19,396 nt of DNA, from assembly GCA_042090305.1 (NCBI GenBank), contig JBELJQ010000031.1:1-19396 (forward strand). Reading direction: 5' to 3'. Shown in pieces: positions 1-8,028 of the stretch; positions within the stretch are counted from its first letter, which is position 1, and every line of letters starts with the position of its first letter. Made by a program: the position numbers and the translations under genes. The stretch comes from TMED13 sp042090305 (GTDB taxonomy: Bacteria > Pseudomonadota > Alphaproteobacteria > Methylaequorales > Methylaequoraceae). Under the pieces are notes generated by a model. That model had not been told where the DNA came from. It worked only from the letters and a program-made list of their open reading frames with translations, and did no database searches.

Positions 1-361
1 GAGCTGAAAAAAAAAGACAATTTTTACTTTTTTTTAGTGGCTCAAGTAGATTTTGAATATTTTTGATTTGAATATCTTTATTATTATGAACTTTTATTCT
101 ATCTAGGTTAGGATATTCACCAATATTCCTGCCAAAATTTTCCCACATTCTTTTCACGATATAATCTATATTTTTATTTGTTAAATCAGGAAAAGCTCTC
201 TTTATATTTGATTTTGCTATTTTAGTTCTTTTTGAAAATAGACCGTATAAAAGGAATATTTGTCCAGAGATATTTGATGAAACCTTTAAACCGAGTATTC
301 TAAAAATCATATAAAAAATTTTTACAAGTAGAAATTCAACTAAGTATTTTATGGATTTCAT
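1..361 (-). CDS. lpxL: Lipid A biosynthesis acyltransferase, LpxL/HtrB family (N-terminal part, runs off the left edge)
   Basis: About 120 N-terminal codons of a protein that reads off the left edge. After a hydrophobic N-terminus comes a run resembling the LpxL/HtrB family: a segment with AKSNIKRAFPDLT, then the box RMWENFGRNIGEYPNLDRI. This wording is common in alphaproteobacterial late acyltransferases, which add a secondary acyl chain to lipid A at the inner membrane. The catalytic HX4D motif should lie just beyond residue 120 and is outside the window, so activity cannot be judged. The ATG at 359-361 follows the SUMT stop by 6 bases on the same strand, so the two are probably cotranscribed. 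Family assignment is fairly sure; which acyl position it serves is unknown. Confidence 0.75.
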   Translation of the reverse strand, partial: MKSIKYLVEFLLVKIFYMIFRILGLKVSSNISGQIFLLYGLFSKRTKIAKSNIKRAFPDLTNKNIDYIVKRMWENFGRNIGEYPNLDRIKVHNNKDIQIKNIQNLLEPLKKSKNCLFFSA

Positions 362-367
362 TCGTAA

Positions 368-1102
368 CTACTTAATTATTATAATAGAGGGTGGATGTAT
401 TGGCGATTTATCAACAAGCTGTGAGACTTTCTCAAGATTTGTTTGGTATATAGATTGATTATTTAATGAAGAGTTTGAAACTATTGTAATTTTAGTATCT
501 CTCTTCATACCTTGGTTGATTAATTTTTCTGATATCGATTTAATTTGAGAAACGCCCATGTAAATAACAATTTTACCACTATTTGATACAAGGTTTTTAA
601 AGTTAATTTCTTTGAATTTCTTCGATATTTTTTTATGTCCCGTAATGAAATTACAACATTTGCCATTACTAATGAATTCTTGGTTAATTGATTTCATAGC
701 TGACTGTGACGCCGTTAAACCAGAGAAAATCTGGAATTTAATTTCATTTCTTTTTAAGAAATCTATTTCTTGACTACCTCTACTAAAGAAACTTACATCA
801 CCACCTTTCAGTCTTAATACTTTTTTATTCTTTTTTGCATATTTTACCAACCAATCATTTATTTGCTCTTGTGAACAAGCTCTTTTACTGCCTGTTTTAC
901 CGGCATAGATTCTTTTTACATTCTCTTTACAATAATCTATGAACTTTGGATTTACTAGCGCATCGTAAATCACAACATCAGCTGTCTTTAATGCATAATA
1001 AACTTTCAATGTTATTAATTTTTCAGAACCAGGACCAGATCCAGCAATAATTACGGTTCCAGCTTTAAAATCTATTACATTGGCGTTATAATCAAATTTC
1101 AT
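368..1102 (-). CDS. cobA: Uroporphyrinogen-III C-methyltransferase (SUMT), divergent
   Basis: A 244-aa protein of the SAM-dependent tetrapyrrole methylase fold. SUMT methylates uroporphyrinogen III at C2 and C7 to make precorrin-2, the entry to siroheme and cobalamin. Visible are the glycine-rich GSGPGS loop (21-26), TADVVIYDALV (40-50), RLKGGD (97-102), a TGH (154-156) and KIVIYMG (177-183). Length is normal for the single-domain enzyme (about 240-280). Odd points: the usual GDPFVFGRG reads GDVSFFSRG, and the usual I-P-L-T-H-R region after the SAM-site Thr-Ser segment is not recognisable (SINQEFISN at 138-146). No other siroheme, sulfite or cobalamin gene is nearby, so its pathway partner is unknown. 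It is probably cotranscribed with lpxL and diverges from the ABC ATPase gene across 25 bases. Confidence 0.82.
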   Translation of the reverse strand: MKFDYNANVIDFKAGTVIIAGSGPGSEKLITLKVYYALKTADVVIYDALVNPKFIDYCKENVKRIYAGKTGSKRACSQEQINDWLVKYAKKNKKVLRLKGGDVSFFSRGSQEIDFLKRNEIKFQIFSGLTASQSAMKSINQEFISNGKCCNFITGHKKISKKFKEINFKNLVSNSGKIVIYMGVSQIKSISEKLINQGMKRDTKITIVSNSSLNNQSIYQTNLEKVSQLVDKSPIHPPSIIIIK

Positions 1103-1127
1103 TTGAATAAATTTAACATTATTTTAT

Positions 1128-1829
1128 ATGAAAAATGCAATTGTTTTAAAAAATATTTCCGTTTCTTACGGAAGTTTTGAAATATTGAACAATGTCTCAC
1201 TTTCCATTGATTCTGGTTACCCAACATGTATTATCGGAAAAGGTTCTTCTGGGAAAACCACACTTTTAAAAACAATTCTAGGTTTAGTAAAATTAAAAAA
1301 AGGTAAAATTATCGTAAAAGAAAATATGAATAATAATTCAAATCATTTTGGTGTTGTATTCCAAAAAGATGCACTGTTTGATAGCTTGTTAGTCTGGCAA
1401 AATGTAATGTTCCAAAGTCTTGGGATTGAAAATGATAATAAATTAATTATTAAAACAAAACGAATACTTAAGAGTGTTGGCTTATCTCCACAAGATGCTT
1501 TTTTAATGCCAAATGAGTTGTCAGGCGGAATGAGAAAAAGAGTAGCAATCGCAAGAGCCATATCACACGACCCAAGATTCTTAGTACTTGATGAACCAAC
1601 TGCAGGACTTGATCCAATTAAATCGACTTTGATTTTTAATATAATTACTCAACTTAATAAGGAAAGGAAAATGACTATATTAGCCGTATCATCGGACATG
1701 AAAGGTGCTATCAAATACTTTAAACAACTTATTTTTTTGGATAACAAAAAAGTGCATTGGAAGGGAGAGCCATCTGAAGCGTTAAAGAAGCCAACTAAAT
1801 TGATAGGAGAGTTCCTAGCTAAGGTTTAG
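1128..1829 (+). CDS. mlaF: MlaF-type ABC transporter ATPase, orphan
   Basis: A 233-aa ABC ATP-binding subunit most like MlaF/Ttg2A, the ATPase of the MlaFEDB complex that moves phospholipid between inner and outer membranes. Visible in order: Walker A GKGSSGKT (37-44), Q-loop VVFQKDALFDSL (76-87, typical Mla wording), signature LSGGMRKRVAIARA (131-144), Walker B FLVLDEP (151-157) and D-loop GLD (160-162). The switch (H-loop) position, normally SHD or THD, reads VSSD (187-190), so the histidine appears to be serine. No permease (MlaE), MCE protein (MlaD) or STAS partner lies beside it; neighbours are the divergent SUMT gene and a convergent gene 2 bases after the stop. It may serve a complex encoded elsewhere. 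Family is confident, exact role less so. Confidence 0.72.
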   Translation: MKNAIVLKNISVSYGSFEILNNVSLSIDSGYPTCIIGKGSSGKTTLLKTILGLVKLKKGKIIVKENMNNNSNHFGVVFQKDALFDSLLVWQNVMFQSLGIENDNKLIIKTKRILKSVGLSPQDAFLMPNELSGGMRKRVAIARAISHDPRFLVLDEPTAGLDPIKSTLIFNIITQLNKERKMTILAVSSDMKGAIKYFKQLIFLDNKKVHWKGEPSEALKKPTKLIGEFLAKV

Positions 1830-1831
1830 AA

Positions 1832-2224
1832 CTATTTTCTAAGCAAGTCGGCGCATCCCGCTGTTGCATCAATTCCAGACTCTACATAACAAGCACTTAT
1901 TCTATTTTCCCCCAGTATCTTTCCTATATTGTAACCCCTACTGTTTGCTGCAACCCAAGTGAATGTAAGATTGTCTGGATGAATTACACCAAAGAAGTCT
2001 TTTGTTCCATCGGTATAGGAAAATGTTCCTTTAAATCTTCTATCTTTTTGCTCGAGTATTTCAACTTTTTTTTCCCAAGTTCTAAACCCCCTCTGTTCTG
2101 AAAGAGTATTATTTTTTCCGGTCCATGTTCCTATCAGGCTCGGTATGCTATCTTCGGCAAAAGCATCGATACAATAAGTAAAAAGTATCGTAACTATTAA
2201 AATTTTAAAATTTTTTAAATACAT
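1832..2224 (-). CDS. Small exported protein of unknown function
   Basis: A 130-aa protein with a clear N-terminal signal peptide: charged start, hydrophobic core about 7-18, and likely signal peptidase I cleavage after AFA at 21-23. The mature part of about 107 residues is rich in beta-type stretches (IGTWTGKNNT, RFKGTFSYTDGT, FFGVIHPDNLTFTW), suggesting a small beta-barrel or lipocalin-like sheet. Two cysteines near the C-terminus (112 and 124) could form a disulfide in the periplasm. I do not recognise the family and assign no function. It ends 2 bases from the convergent mlaF-like gene, and its upstream region holds a 15-base A tract shared with the divergent ampG gene. Confidence 0.7.
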   Translation of the reverse strand: MYLKNFKILIVTILFTYCIDAFAEDSIPSLIGTWTGKNNTLSEQRGFRTWEKKVEILEQKDRRFKGTFSYTDGTKDFFGVIHPDNLTFTWVAANSRGYNIGKILGENRISACYVESGIDATAGCADLLRK

Positions 2225-2239
2225 ATAGTATATTATTGT

Positions 2240-2254
2240 AAAAAAAAAAAAAAA
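2240..2254. repeat. 15-base poly(A) tract between divergent genes
   Basis: An uninterrupted run of 15 A residues within the 41-base gap between the divergent exported-protein gene (start 2224) and ampG (start 2266). On the minus strand it would sit between a TTGTAT (2254-2259) and a TAATAT (2230-2235) about 18 bases apart, which could be -35 and -10 elements. That promoter reading is weak. The tract itself is seen directly, although homopolymer length is prone to sequencing error. Confidence 0.8.
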
Positions 2255-2265
2255 TACAACTTCAA

Positions 2266-3528
2266 ATGAATTTAAATTTAATAAAATTCTACTTTAAAAA
2301 AAATCTTATCTCAATATTCTTCATGGGTATAATAAGTGGAATTCCTTTATACCTTATACTTTCTACTTTATTCATATGGTTGACACGCGAAGGGGTCGAT
2401 ATCTCAACAATTGGTCTATTTGCCTTAACTTCAATACCTTGGAGTATAAAATTTTTATGGTCCCCCATTCTTGATAATTATAAATCTCCATTATTCTACA
2501 ACTTATTTGGGCACAGGCCGTCTTGGCTCTTATTAATACAATTTCTTATGATTCCATCTTTAATATTACTTGGAACGTTTAACCCTAATAATGACATTGG
2601 AATTATAGCAATTCTCGCGTTAGTTATAGCTTTTCTCTCTGCAAGCCAAGATATTGTAATAGATGCTTTTAGAATAGAAATACTAGACGATAAAAGTCAA
2701 GGAGCAGGTGTCGCAATGACTCAGCTTGGATATAGGTTGGGAGGTATAATTTCTGGTGCAGGAACATTGTACCTGAGGGAACTTTTTAGTTGGGTACAGG
2801 TTTTTATACTTCTTTCCATAATGATAATCTTATTAGTGATAATCATTCTTTCTTTGACATATAAAAAAAGTATATTTAAGAAAAAGTTTGAAAGAAGGAG
2901 CATTATCGATCCATTCAAAGAGTTTATTACAAGAAATCAAATTTCAAAAGTAGTTATAATTATTTTTTTCATTTTCTTTTTTAAATTTGGTGACGTTATT
3001 GCCGGCGTTATGGCTAATCCATTTTATGTTAAAATAGGTTTTTCAAATATAGAAATAGCGAATGCAAGTAAGTTATTTGGAGTCTTAATGACTGTTTTTG
3101 GAGTTTTTATTGGGGGCTATCTTGTAAAAATAAAAGGAATTTTAAACGCATTGATAATATCTGGATTTTTTCAGGTATTTTCAAATTTACTTTATGTTCT
3201 TTTGAATGAGGTTGGATCAGATTTTCGATTTTTGATAATTACTATTGCTGGTGAAAATTTTTCTGGTGGTTTAGGATCCTCAGCTTTTGTTGCATATTTA
3301 TCAGTTTTATGTAACAAGCAATACACAGGAACTCAATATGCTTTGCTTTCCTCTGTAATGGGTTTAACGAGAACTATTCTTTCCTCTCCCAGTGGTTTTC
3401 TAGTTGAAATATTTGGTTGGAGTTTCTTTTTTATTCTATCTACATTTTTAGGATTACCAGGTTTAATTATACTTTTTTGGATGAAAAAAAAATTTACTAT
3501 TGAAATGCAGAAGAAGACTAATCCATAA
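2266..3528 (+). CDS. ampG: AmpG-type major facilitator permease (muropeptide transporter family)
   Basis: A 420-aa integral membrane protein with about 12 hydrophobic segments. It has characteristic AmpG-family text: SQDIVIDAFRIEILDD (127-142), then QGAGVAMTQLGYRLGG (145-160), and an early IPWSIKFLWSPILD (57-70). AmpG imports GlcNAc-anhydroMurNAc peptides released by lytic transglycosylases, for wall recycling at the inner membrane. Length is close to the shorter alphaproteobacterial members. The ATG at 2266 is followed at once by a basic, amphipathic N-terminus and the first helix. It ends in an 11-base convergent overlap with the glutathione S-transferase gene. The family contains paralogues of unproven substrate, so muropeptide import is likely but not shown. 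A transglycosylase at 13905 could supply such fragments. Confidence 0.8.
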   Translation: MNLNLIKFYFKKNLISIFFMGIISGIPLYLILSTLFIWLTREGVDISTIGLFALTSIPWSIKFLWSPILDNYKSPLFYNLFGHRPSWLLLIQFLMIPSLILLGTFNPNNDIGIIAILALVIAFLSASQDIVIDAFRIEILDDKSQGAGVAMTQLGYRLGGIISGAGTLYLRELFSWVQVFILLSIMIILLVIIILSLTYKKSIFKKKFERRSIIDPFKEFITRNQISKVVIIIFFIFFFKFGDVIAGVMANPFYVKIGFSNIEIANASKLFGVLMTVFGVFIGGYLVKIKGILNALIISGFFQVFSNLLYVLLNEVGSDFRFLIITIAGENFSGGLGSSAFVAYLSVLCNKQYTGTQYALLSSVMGLTRTILSSPSGFLVEIFGWSFFFILSTFLGLPGLIILFWMKKKFTIEMQKKTNP

Positions 3529-4141
3529 TTTCTTTAAATTCAATTAAATCACTGAATTTCCTATCGCCGCAAATTCTGTTGTAAAATTTGTTAAGTTCTG
3601 GAAAATCTTTAATAAAATCGACTGGTATTTGTTCAAGTTGTCCTGATAAAAACCATCGTATTACTCTCCAAGCTGTGATATCTGCTACACTAAATTTCCC
3701 AGTAAAAAAACAGTTTTTTGAATTCTCTATATAAAACTTTTCCAAAAATCTAAACCATGTAAAAAAATCTTTTTGAATAAAGATTTTTCTAAGCTTTTTT
3801 GATTTTACTTCATTTTTCTCTCTTATTGAATGAGCTATTCTGTATGTAATTTCATTTGCCCAATCAATTATTTGGTTTATTATTAATTGATTTTCTATAT
3901 CAGAGTCATATAAATTCGTTATCGACGAGCAAAATATTGCTAATGAATGAGTGTGGCAATGAATTTTTCCGTTAATTTCAAGAATTGGCAATTGTTCAAA
4001 TGGATATTTCTCTTTAAAGTCTAACCAGTCTTTTCTGGGTACTCTTACATATTCGTAGGGAATGTTCTTATATGATAGGCAAAGTCTTAAAATATCGACT
4101 CTCCAGAAATTGAAATCAAAATATACAATCCTTATTTTCAA
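3518..4141 (-). CDS. Glutathione S-transferase family protein (TTG start)
   Basis: About 207 aa when started at the TTG at 4139-4141. The N-terminal thioredoxin-like half begins KIRIVYFDFNFWRVDILRL, with a tyrosine in the sigma-class position, and contains EQLPILEINGK with the cis-proline expected for glutathione binding. The helical C-terminal half carries FSVADITAWRVIRW, the conserved N-capping box region. It probably conjugates glutathione to electrophiles or peroxides, but no substrate can be named. The reading frame stays open upstream to 4222, which would overlap fpr and place unrelated residues before the fold. The TTG start gives a fold-like N-terminus 14 bases after the fpr stop, so I prefer it. 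It is likely cotranscribed downstream of fpr. Confidence 0.78.
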   Translation of the reverse strand: MKIRIVYFDFNFWRVDILRLCLSYKNIPYEYVRVPRKDWLDFKEKYPFEQLPILEINGKIHCHTHSLAIFCSSITNLYDSDIENQLIINQIIDWANEITYRIAHSIREKNEVKSKKLRKIFIQKDFFTWFRFLEKFYIENSKNCFFTGKFSVADITAWRVIRWFLSGQLEQIPVDFIKDFPELNKFYNRICGDRKFSDLIEFKEIMD

Positions 4142-4155
4142 TTCAATCTCATTTA

Positions 4156-4923
4156 TTATTTTTCTGCAAATGCCTTTTCTATTACAAAGGCTCCCTGCAC
4201 TTTTGTTGAACCTTCTTTGCACCCCATTTTTTCAAATAATTGTTTTAATTCATAAGTCATATCTTCAGAACCACAAATCATTACTCTATCATTTTCAGGG
4301 TCAAATTCATCAAGCCCTACTGCACTCCAAAGTTTTCCATCTTCGATCCATTTTGTAATCCTTCCCTCTCTTTCCCATTTGTCACGAGTTACTGTATTAA
4401 AGTAAATGAAATTACCCTTAGTTACTTCAGAATATACTTCATCATTATTAAGTGTGTTTAAAACGTCCTTGTAGGCTAGTTCTTCAATAGTCCTTACTGT
4501 GTGAGTTAAGACTACTTTATTAAATTTCTCATAAGTTTCAGGATCTCTTATGATACTCATAAAAGGTGCGAGCCCGGTTCCTGTTGACAAAAGGTATAAA
4601 TTTCTTCCAGGAAGAAGATAGTCACAAACTAAGGTGCCAGTTGGTTTTGAATTAACTAATATTTGATCGTCAATTTTTACATGTTGGAGCTGGCTAGTAA
4701 GTGGTCCATTAGGAACCTTAATTGATAAAAATTCAAGATGATTTTCGTGGTTGGGACTAACAACAGAATAGGCTCTCAATAATGGTTTACCATCAATCTC
4801 TAGTCCAATCATCGCAAATTCACCATTTTTAAATCTAAAAGACATATCTCTAGTAGTTTTGAAACTAAATGTTTTATCAGTCCAATGATGGATGCTTATT
4901 ACTTTTTCTTTTAGTATTGCCAT
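4156..4923 (-). CDS. fpr: Ferredoxin-NADP+ reductase, bacterial subclass II
   Basis: A 255-aa FAD enzyme that passes electrons between NADPH and ferredoxin or flavodoxin in the cytoplasm. The FAD-binding beta-barrel shows RAYSVVSPN (50-58) and GPLTSQL (73-79). The NADP-binding half shows STGTGLAPFMSIIRDPETY (113-131) and MICGSEDM (215-222). The C-terminus ends GAFVIEKAFAEK (244-255), an extended tail with the F-V-x-E-K-A-F pattern of bacterial FPRs. Length and all landmarks are normal. It heads a two-gene minus-strand unit with the glutathione S-transferase gene and is divergent from ppc across 75 bases. A role in oxidative-stress defence or in supplying reduced ferredoxin is known for the family; the sequence does not show which applies here. 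Confidence 0.93.
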   Translation of the reverse strand: MAILKEKVISIHHWTDKTFSFKTTRDMSFRFKNGEFAMIGLEIDGKPLLRAYSVVSPNHENHLEFLSIKVPNGPLTSQLQHVKIDDQILVNSKPTGTLVCDYLLPGRNLYLLSTGTGLAPFMSIIRDPETYEKFNKVVLTHTVRTIEELAYKDVLNTLNNDEVYSEVTKGNFIYFNTVTRDKWEREGRITKWIEDGKLWSAVGLDEFDPENDRVMICGSEDMTYELKQLFEKMGCKEGSTKVQGAFVIEKAFAEK

Positions 4924-4998
4924 AAAATTATAGATTAAAAAACTTCATTTGATTATAAACTATGTTATAAAACTCTTAATTAAATAATTTTTAGCAAA

Positions 4999-7900
4999 AT
5001 GACAAGTATTAATATAAGAAAGTTATCTCACTCAGAAATGGATCTATACAGAAAGCCTCTATTACCTGAGACATGGAGCTGTTTTCCAGTTGATAGAGAT
5101 ATTGATACGCAGCAGTTGAGGAAAGCACTTCAGAAGGACCTTGATAGGATTAGATCTGGTGCTGAAAAGGATCCATTTTCTAATTCCATAACTATGTTAG
5201 CACTTGACATTTCAAGGATGCTAGAAAAAAATAAACTAAATTATTCTGCATTAGAAGCATTAATTCAAAGGTTAGCGGTTGGTTCATTTGGTTTGAGAGC
5301 CGATAGGTTGCAATCATATATTGGTTGTTTAGATCTAAAAAAAAATAAAAAGAAAATTGACAAAATTATTAGATCCCTTGCACTTGATAATAAAAAATTA
5401 ATAGATTTTGAGAAATTTAACGAAGTAATAAAAAATGAAGTTTTTGGTATTGTTTTCACTGCTCATCCTACATTTGGAACAACCCAAGAATTAATGAATG
5501 ATTTGGCTAACTTGGCAATAAATGGCCTAGAAAATAATGAAAGAAGTAAAAAAAAACTCAAAACTATAATCAAACAAGTTTTTAAAACAGAACAACGCCC
5601 TCAAAAAAATATAACTTTAGACTATGAGCATAACTTGTCAATGGTAGCTTTAGAACATCTTCAAGATGCTCTAGTAACATTCTACAGTGTCTTCCTTGAT
5701 GTAAGTAAGGATTTATATCCAGACGATTTCCACAAGATAGAACCACATATCTTAAGGCTACATACTTGGGTAGGTTACGATGTTGATGGAAGAGGGGATA
5801 TCTTTTGGAACGATTCTTTTTCAAAAAGACTAAAGGTCAAAGTTAACCAACTTGCAATTTATGAAAAAAAAGTTGAGAAAATCCTATCAAAAGCAACCTC
5901 TAAAACTCTTAAAAGTAAACTAAGCAAAATTAAGCTAAGGCTAAGTAATGCAATTTCAAGTAATCAAAAGGTATTAAAATCATTTGAAAGTAAGACTTTC
6001 TTAAATAATTTTGATGAGATTAAGCATATATCTAATTTTATGCATAAGAATAAGGAAAAACTTTTAACGACAATTAAGCCTTTAACTGTTGAAATCCAAA
6101 ATATTGTTAATGAACTAAAATCTGGGGATATTAAGGAAAGAAACATAATTTTAGATGAAATTATTTTATTTAAAATATTAATAATTAATTGTGGGTTGGG
6201 ATTGGGTAGAACACAATTTAGACTAAATGCTAATCAGCTTAATAATGCAATTTCAAGAGAAGTACATCTAACTGGTGACCCCGATGATCCTTCAAATAAA
6301 AGGTCATATTTGAGATCATTGTCCAAGTTGATAGATAACGTTAAACCTGTGAAAATTAATTTTGGTAGTATTGTTGAAGAGAATATGAATGCCAGAAGAT
6401 ACTTCATGCTAATCAAGCAAGTCCTTAAATATATTGATGAAGATCAATCTATTAGATTTTTGATTGCTGAATGTGATTATTCATTGACGGTAATGACCGC
6501 ACTTTATTTTTCTAAAATGTTTGGTGTGGAGGACAAAGTGGATATCTCGCCACTATTTGAAACCGAAAAAGGGTTAGAAAGTGGTCATGCAATAATAAAC
6601 ACTTTGCTTAAAAATAAACACTTTAAAAATTATATTATTAAACGGAAAAAAATATCAATTCAAACAGGATATTCAGATGCAGGAAGATATTTAGGACAGT
6701 CGGCAGCAGTTTTGTCAATTGAGAATCTACAAAGAAAAATTGCAAATACTTTGGTGGAAAATAATATCAGTGGAGTTAAATTACTAATTTTCAATACACA
6801 TGGTGAGTCAATTGGAAGAGGGGGACATCCAGTCTCATTAGCTGATAGGTTAAGATATGTTTGTTGTAATTATACCCAAAAAAAATTAGAGAACTGGGAT
6901 ATAGGCTTGATTAAAGAAATGAGTTTTCAGGGTGGAGATGGTTATCAATATTTTATGAATCATGATTTGTCATTTGCAGCTATCTCAAGAATCTTTGAGT
7001 TCTGTTTTGATGATAGCTATAAGAATGATTCAGATAACTTGTATATCTCTTCAGACTTTGGGATTGAATTTGTTAATACCATAAAAAATTTTAATACCGA
7101 TATAATGGATGATCCCAATTATGCTGCTTTGCTGAGTGTTTTCGGTTCAAATCTTAATCACTCTACTGGTTCAAGATCTGTTAAAAGACATTTTGATAGT
7201 TCAGTAAAAACGTTAGCTTATCATCCAAGTCAAACCAGAGCAATACCACAAAATTCAATTTTACAACAATTAGGTATGCTAGCCAATACACTTGGGGGTG
7301 TAGGTACTTTTATTAGAAAAGATTCTAAGATTTTTAATGATGTTTATAGAAAATCAGAGCGCTTTAGAAGAATTATAGATATGGTTGAATACGCCTTTGC
7401 CTTTAGTGATATTGAGGTTCTTAAAGCATATATAGATTGCTATGACCCAGGCATGTGGTTATCTTGGTCAACAAGGACAGTTGATTCTGAACGAAGTGAA
7501 AATATGAAAGAAGTAGCAAAACTTTTAGAAAAATTTGATGTGCATTGGCGCTTAAATAAGGTTTACAGGAAACTTCATCAGGAATATATGGAAATAAGAA
7601 ACTGGCTACTAGGTAGAAAGCATAGAGGCAGAATTGCAGTTGGAAGAGGTAGAGTAATTGAAAAAGAGGTGAGAGATGAACTTTTATTAATGCACGGTGT
7701 CAGAGTTGCAATTTTTCATGAAATATTCCTTTTATCAGTGAGAATTCCGAATTTTAGTGACCAATTAGGTACGACTAAAGATGAAATAGTAGCAAGGTTA
7801 ATTAGATTTGATATCTTTGAGGCAGTAAAGATTCTTAGACAAATTTTTCCAGCTGGCAAAATTAAAACATCAAACAACGGTTTCTCCGAAAAATCTGACT

Positions 7901-8028
7901 ATTTAAGCGAAACCCTTGTGGATTATTCAGATGAGGAAAAATATATTTTTAAAAAATTAGAGTCCTTGTATGAATGCGCAAGAAGAGTAAGCACCGGTAT
8001 TGCCAATTTTATTGGTTCTGTTGGCTAA
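4999..8028 (+). CDS. ppc: Phosphoenolpyruvate carboxylase, divergent long form
   Basis: A 1009-aa protein, longer than the usual 880-970. PEP carboxylase makes oxaloacetate from PEP and bicarbonate to refill the TCA cycle. Signature positions are present but altered. VFTAHPT (152-158) supplies the essential His156. SPLFET (517-522) supplies the acidic metal ligand Glu521. GYSDAGRYLG (557-566) replaces GYSDSNKDGG, with Arg where Lys is usual. HGESIGRGGHP (601-611) replaces HGRGGTVGRGGGP, so only the second arginine (Arg607) remains. SRSVKRH (725-731) replaces SRPxKRR. QFRLN contains Arg408. The C-terminus GIANFIGSVG (1000-1009) replaces the usual ...RNTG, keeping Asn1003. The reading frame is intact with no frameshift. 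It ends in a 4-base convergent overlap with the K+ channel gene. The family is clear; allosteric control and activity cannot be inferred safely. Confidence 0.88.
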   Translation: MTSINIRKLSHSEMDLYRKPLLPETWSCFPVDRDIDTQQLRKALQKDLDRIRSGAEKDPFSNSITMLALDISRMLEKNKLNYSALEALIQRLAVGSFGLRADRLQSYIGCLDLKKNKKKIDKIIRSLALDNKKLIDFEKFNEVIKNEVFGIVFTAHPTFGTTQELMNDLANLAINGLENNERSKKKLKTIIKQVFKTEQRPQKNITLDYEHNLSMVALEHLQDALVTFYSVFLDVSKDLYPDDFHKIEPHILRLHTWVGYDVDGRGDIFWNDSFSKRLKVKVNQLAIYEKKVEKILSKATSKTLKSKLSKIKLRLSNAISSNQKVLKSFESKTFLNNFDEIKHISNFMHKNKEKLLTTIKPLTVEIQNIVNELKSGDIKERNIILDEIILFKILIINCGLGLGRTQFRLNANQLNNAISREVHLTGDPDDPSNKRSYLRSLSKLIDNVKPVKINFGSIVEENMNARRYFMLIKQVLKYIDEDQSIRFLIAECDYSLTVMTALYFSKMFGVEDKVDISPLFETEKGLESGHAIINTLLKNKHFKNYIIKRKKISIQTGYSDAGRYLGQSAAVLSIENLQRKIANTLVENNISGVKLLIFNTHGESIGRGGHPVSLADRLRYVCCNYTQKKLENWDIGLIKEMSFQGGDGYQYFMNHDLSFAAISRIFEFCFDDSYKNDSDNLYISSDFGIEFVNTIKNFNTDIMDDPNYAALLSVFGSNLNHSTGSRSVKRHFDSSVKTLAYHPSQTRAIPQNSILQQLGMLANTLGGVGTFIRKDSKIFNDVYRKSERFRRIIDMVEYAFAFSDIEVLKAYIDCYDPGMWLSWSTRTVDSERSENMKEVAKLLEKFDVHWRLNKVYRKLHQEYMEIRNWLLGRKHRGRIAVGRGRVIEKEVRDELLLMHGVRVAIFHEIFLLSVRIPNFSDQLGTTKDEIVARLIRFDIFEAVKILRQIFPAGKIKTSNNGFSEKSDYLSETLVDYSDEEKYIFKKLESLYECARRVSTGIANFIGSVG

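Noticed and set aside
4142..4222. Upstream extension of the glutathione S-transferase to an ATG at 4222
   Set aside because: It would overlap the conserved C-terminus of fpr and add residues with no place in the fold; the TTG at 4139-4141 starts just before the first strand.
5582..5824. 80-aa minus-strand frame inside ppc
   Set aside because: It lies wholly within the conserved PEP carboxylase frame and has no independent support.
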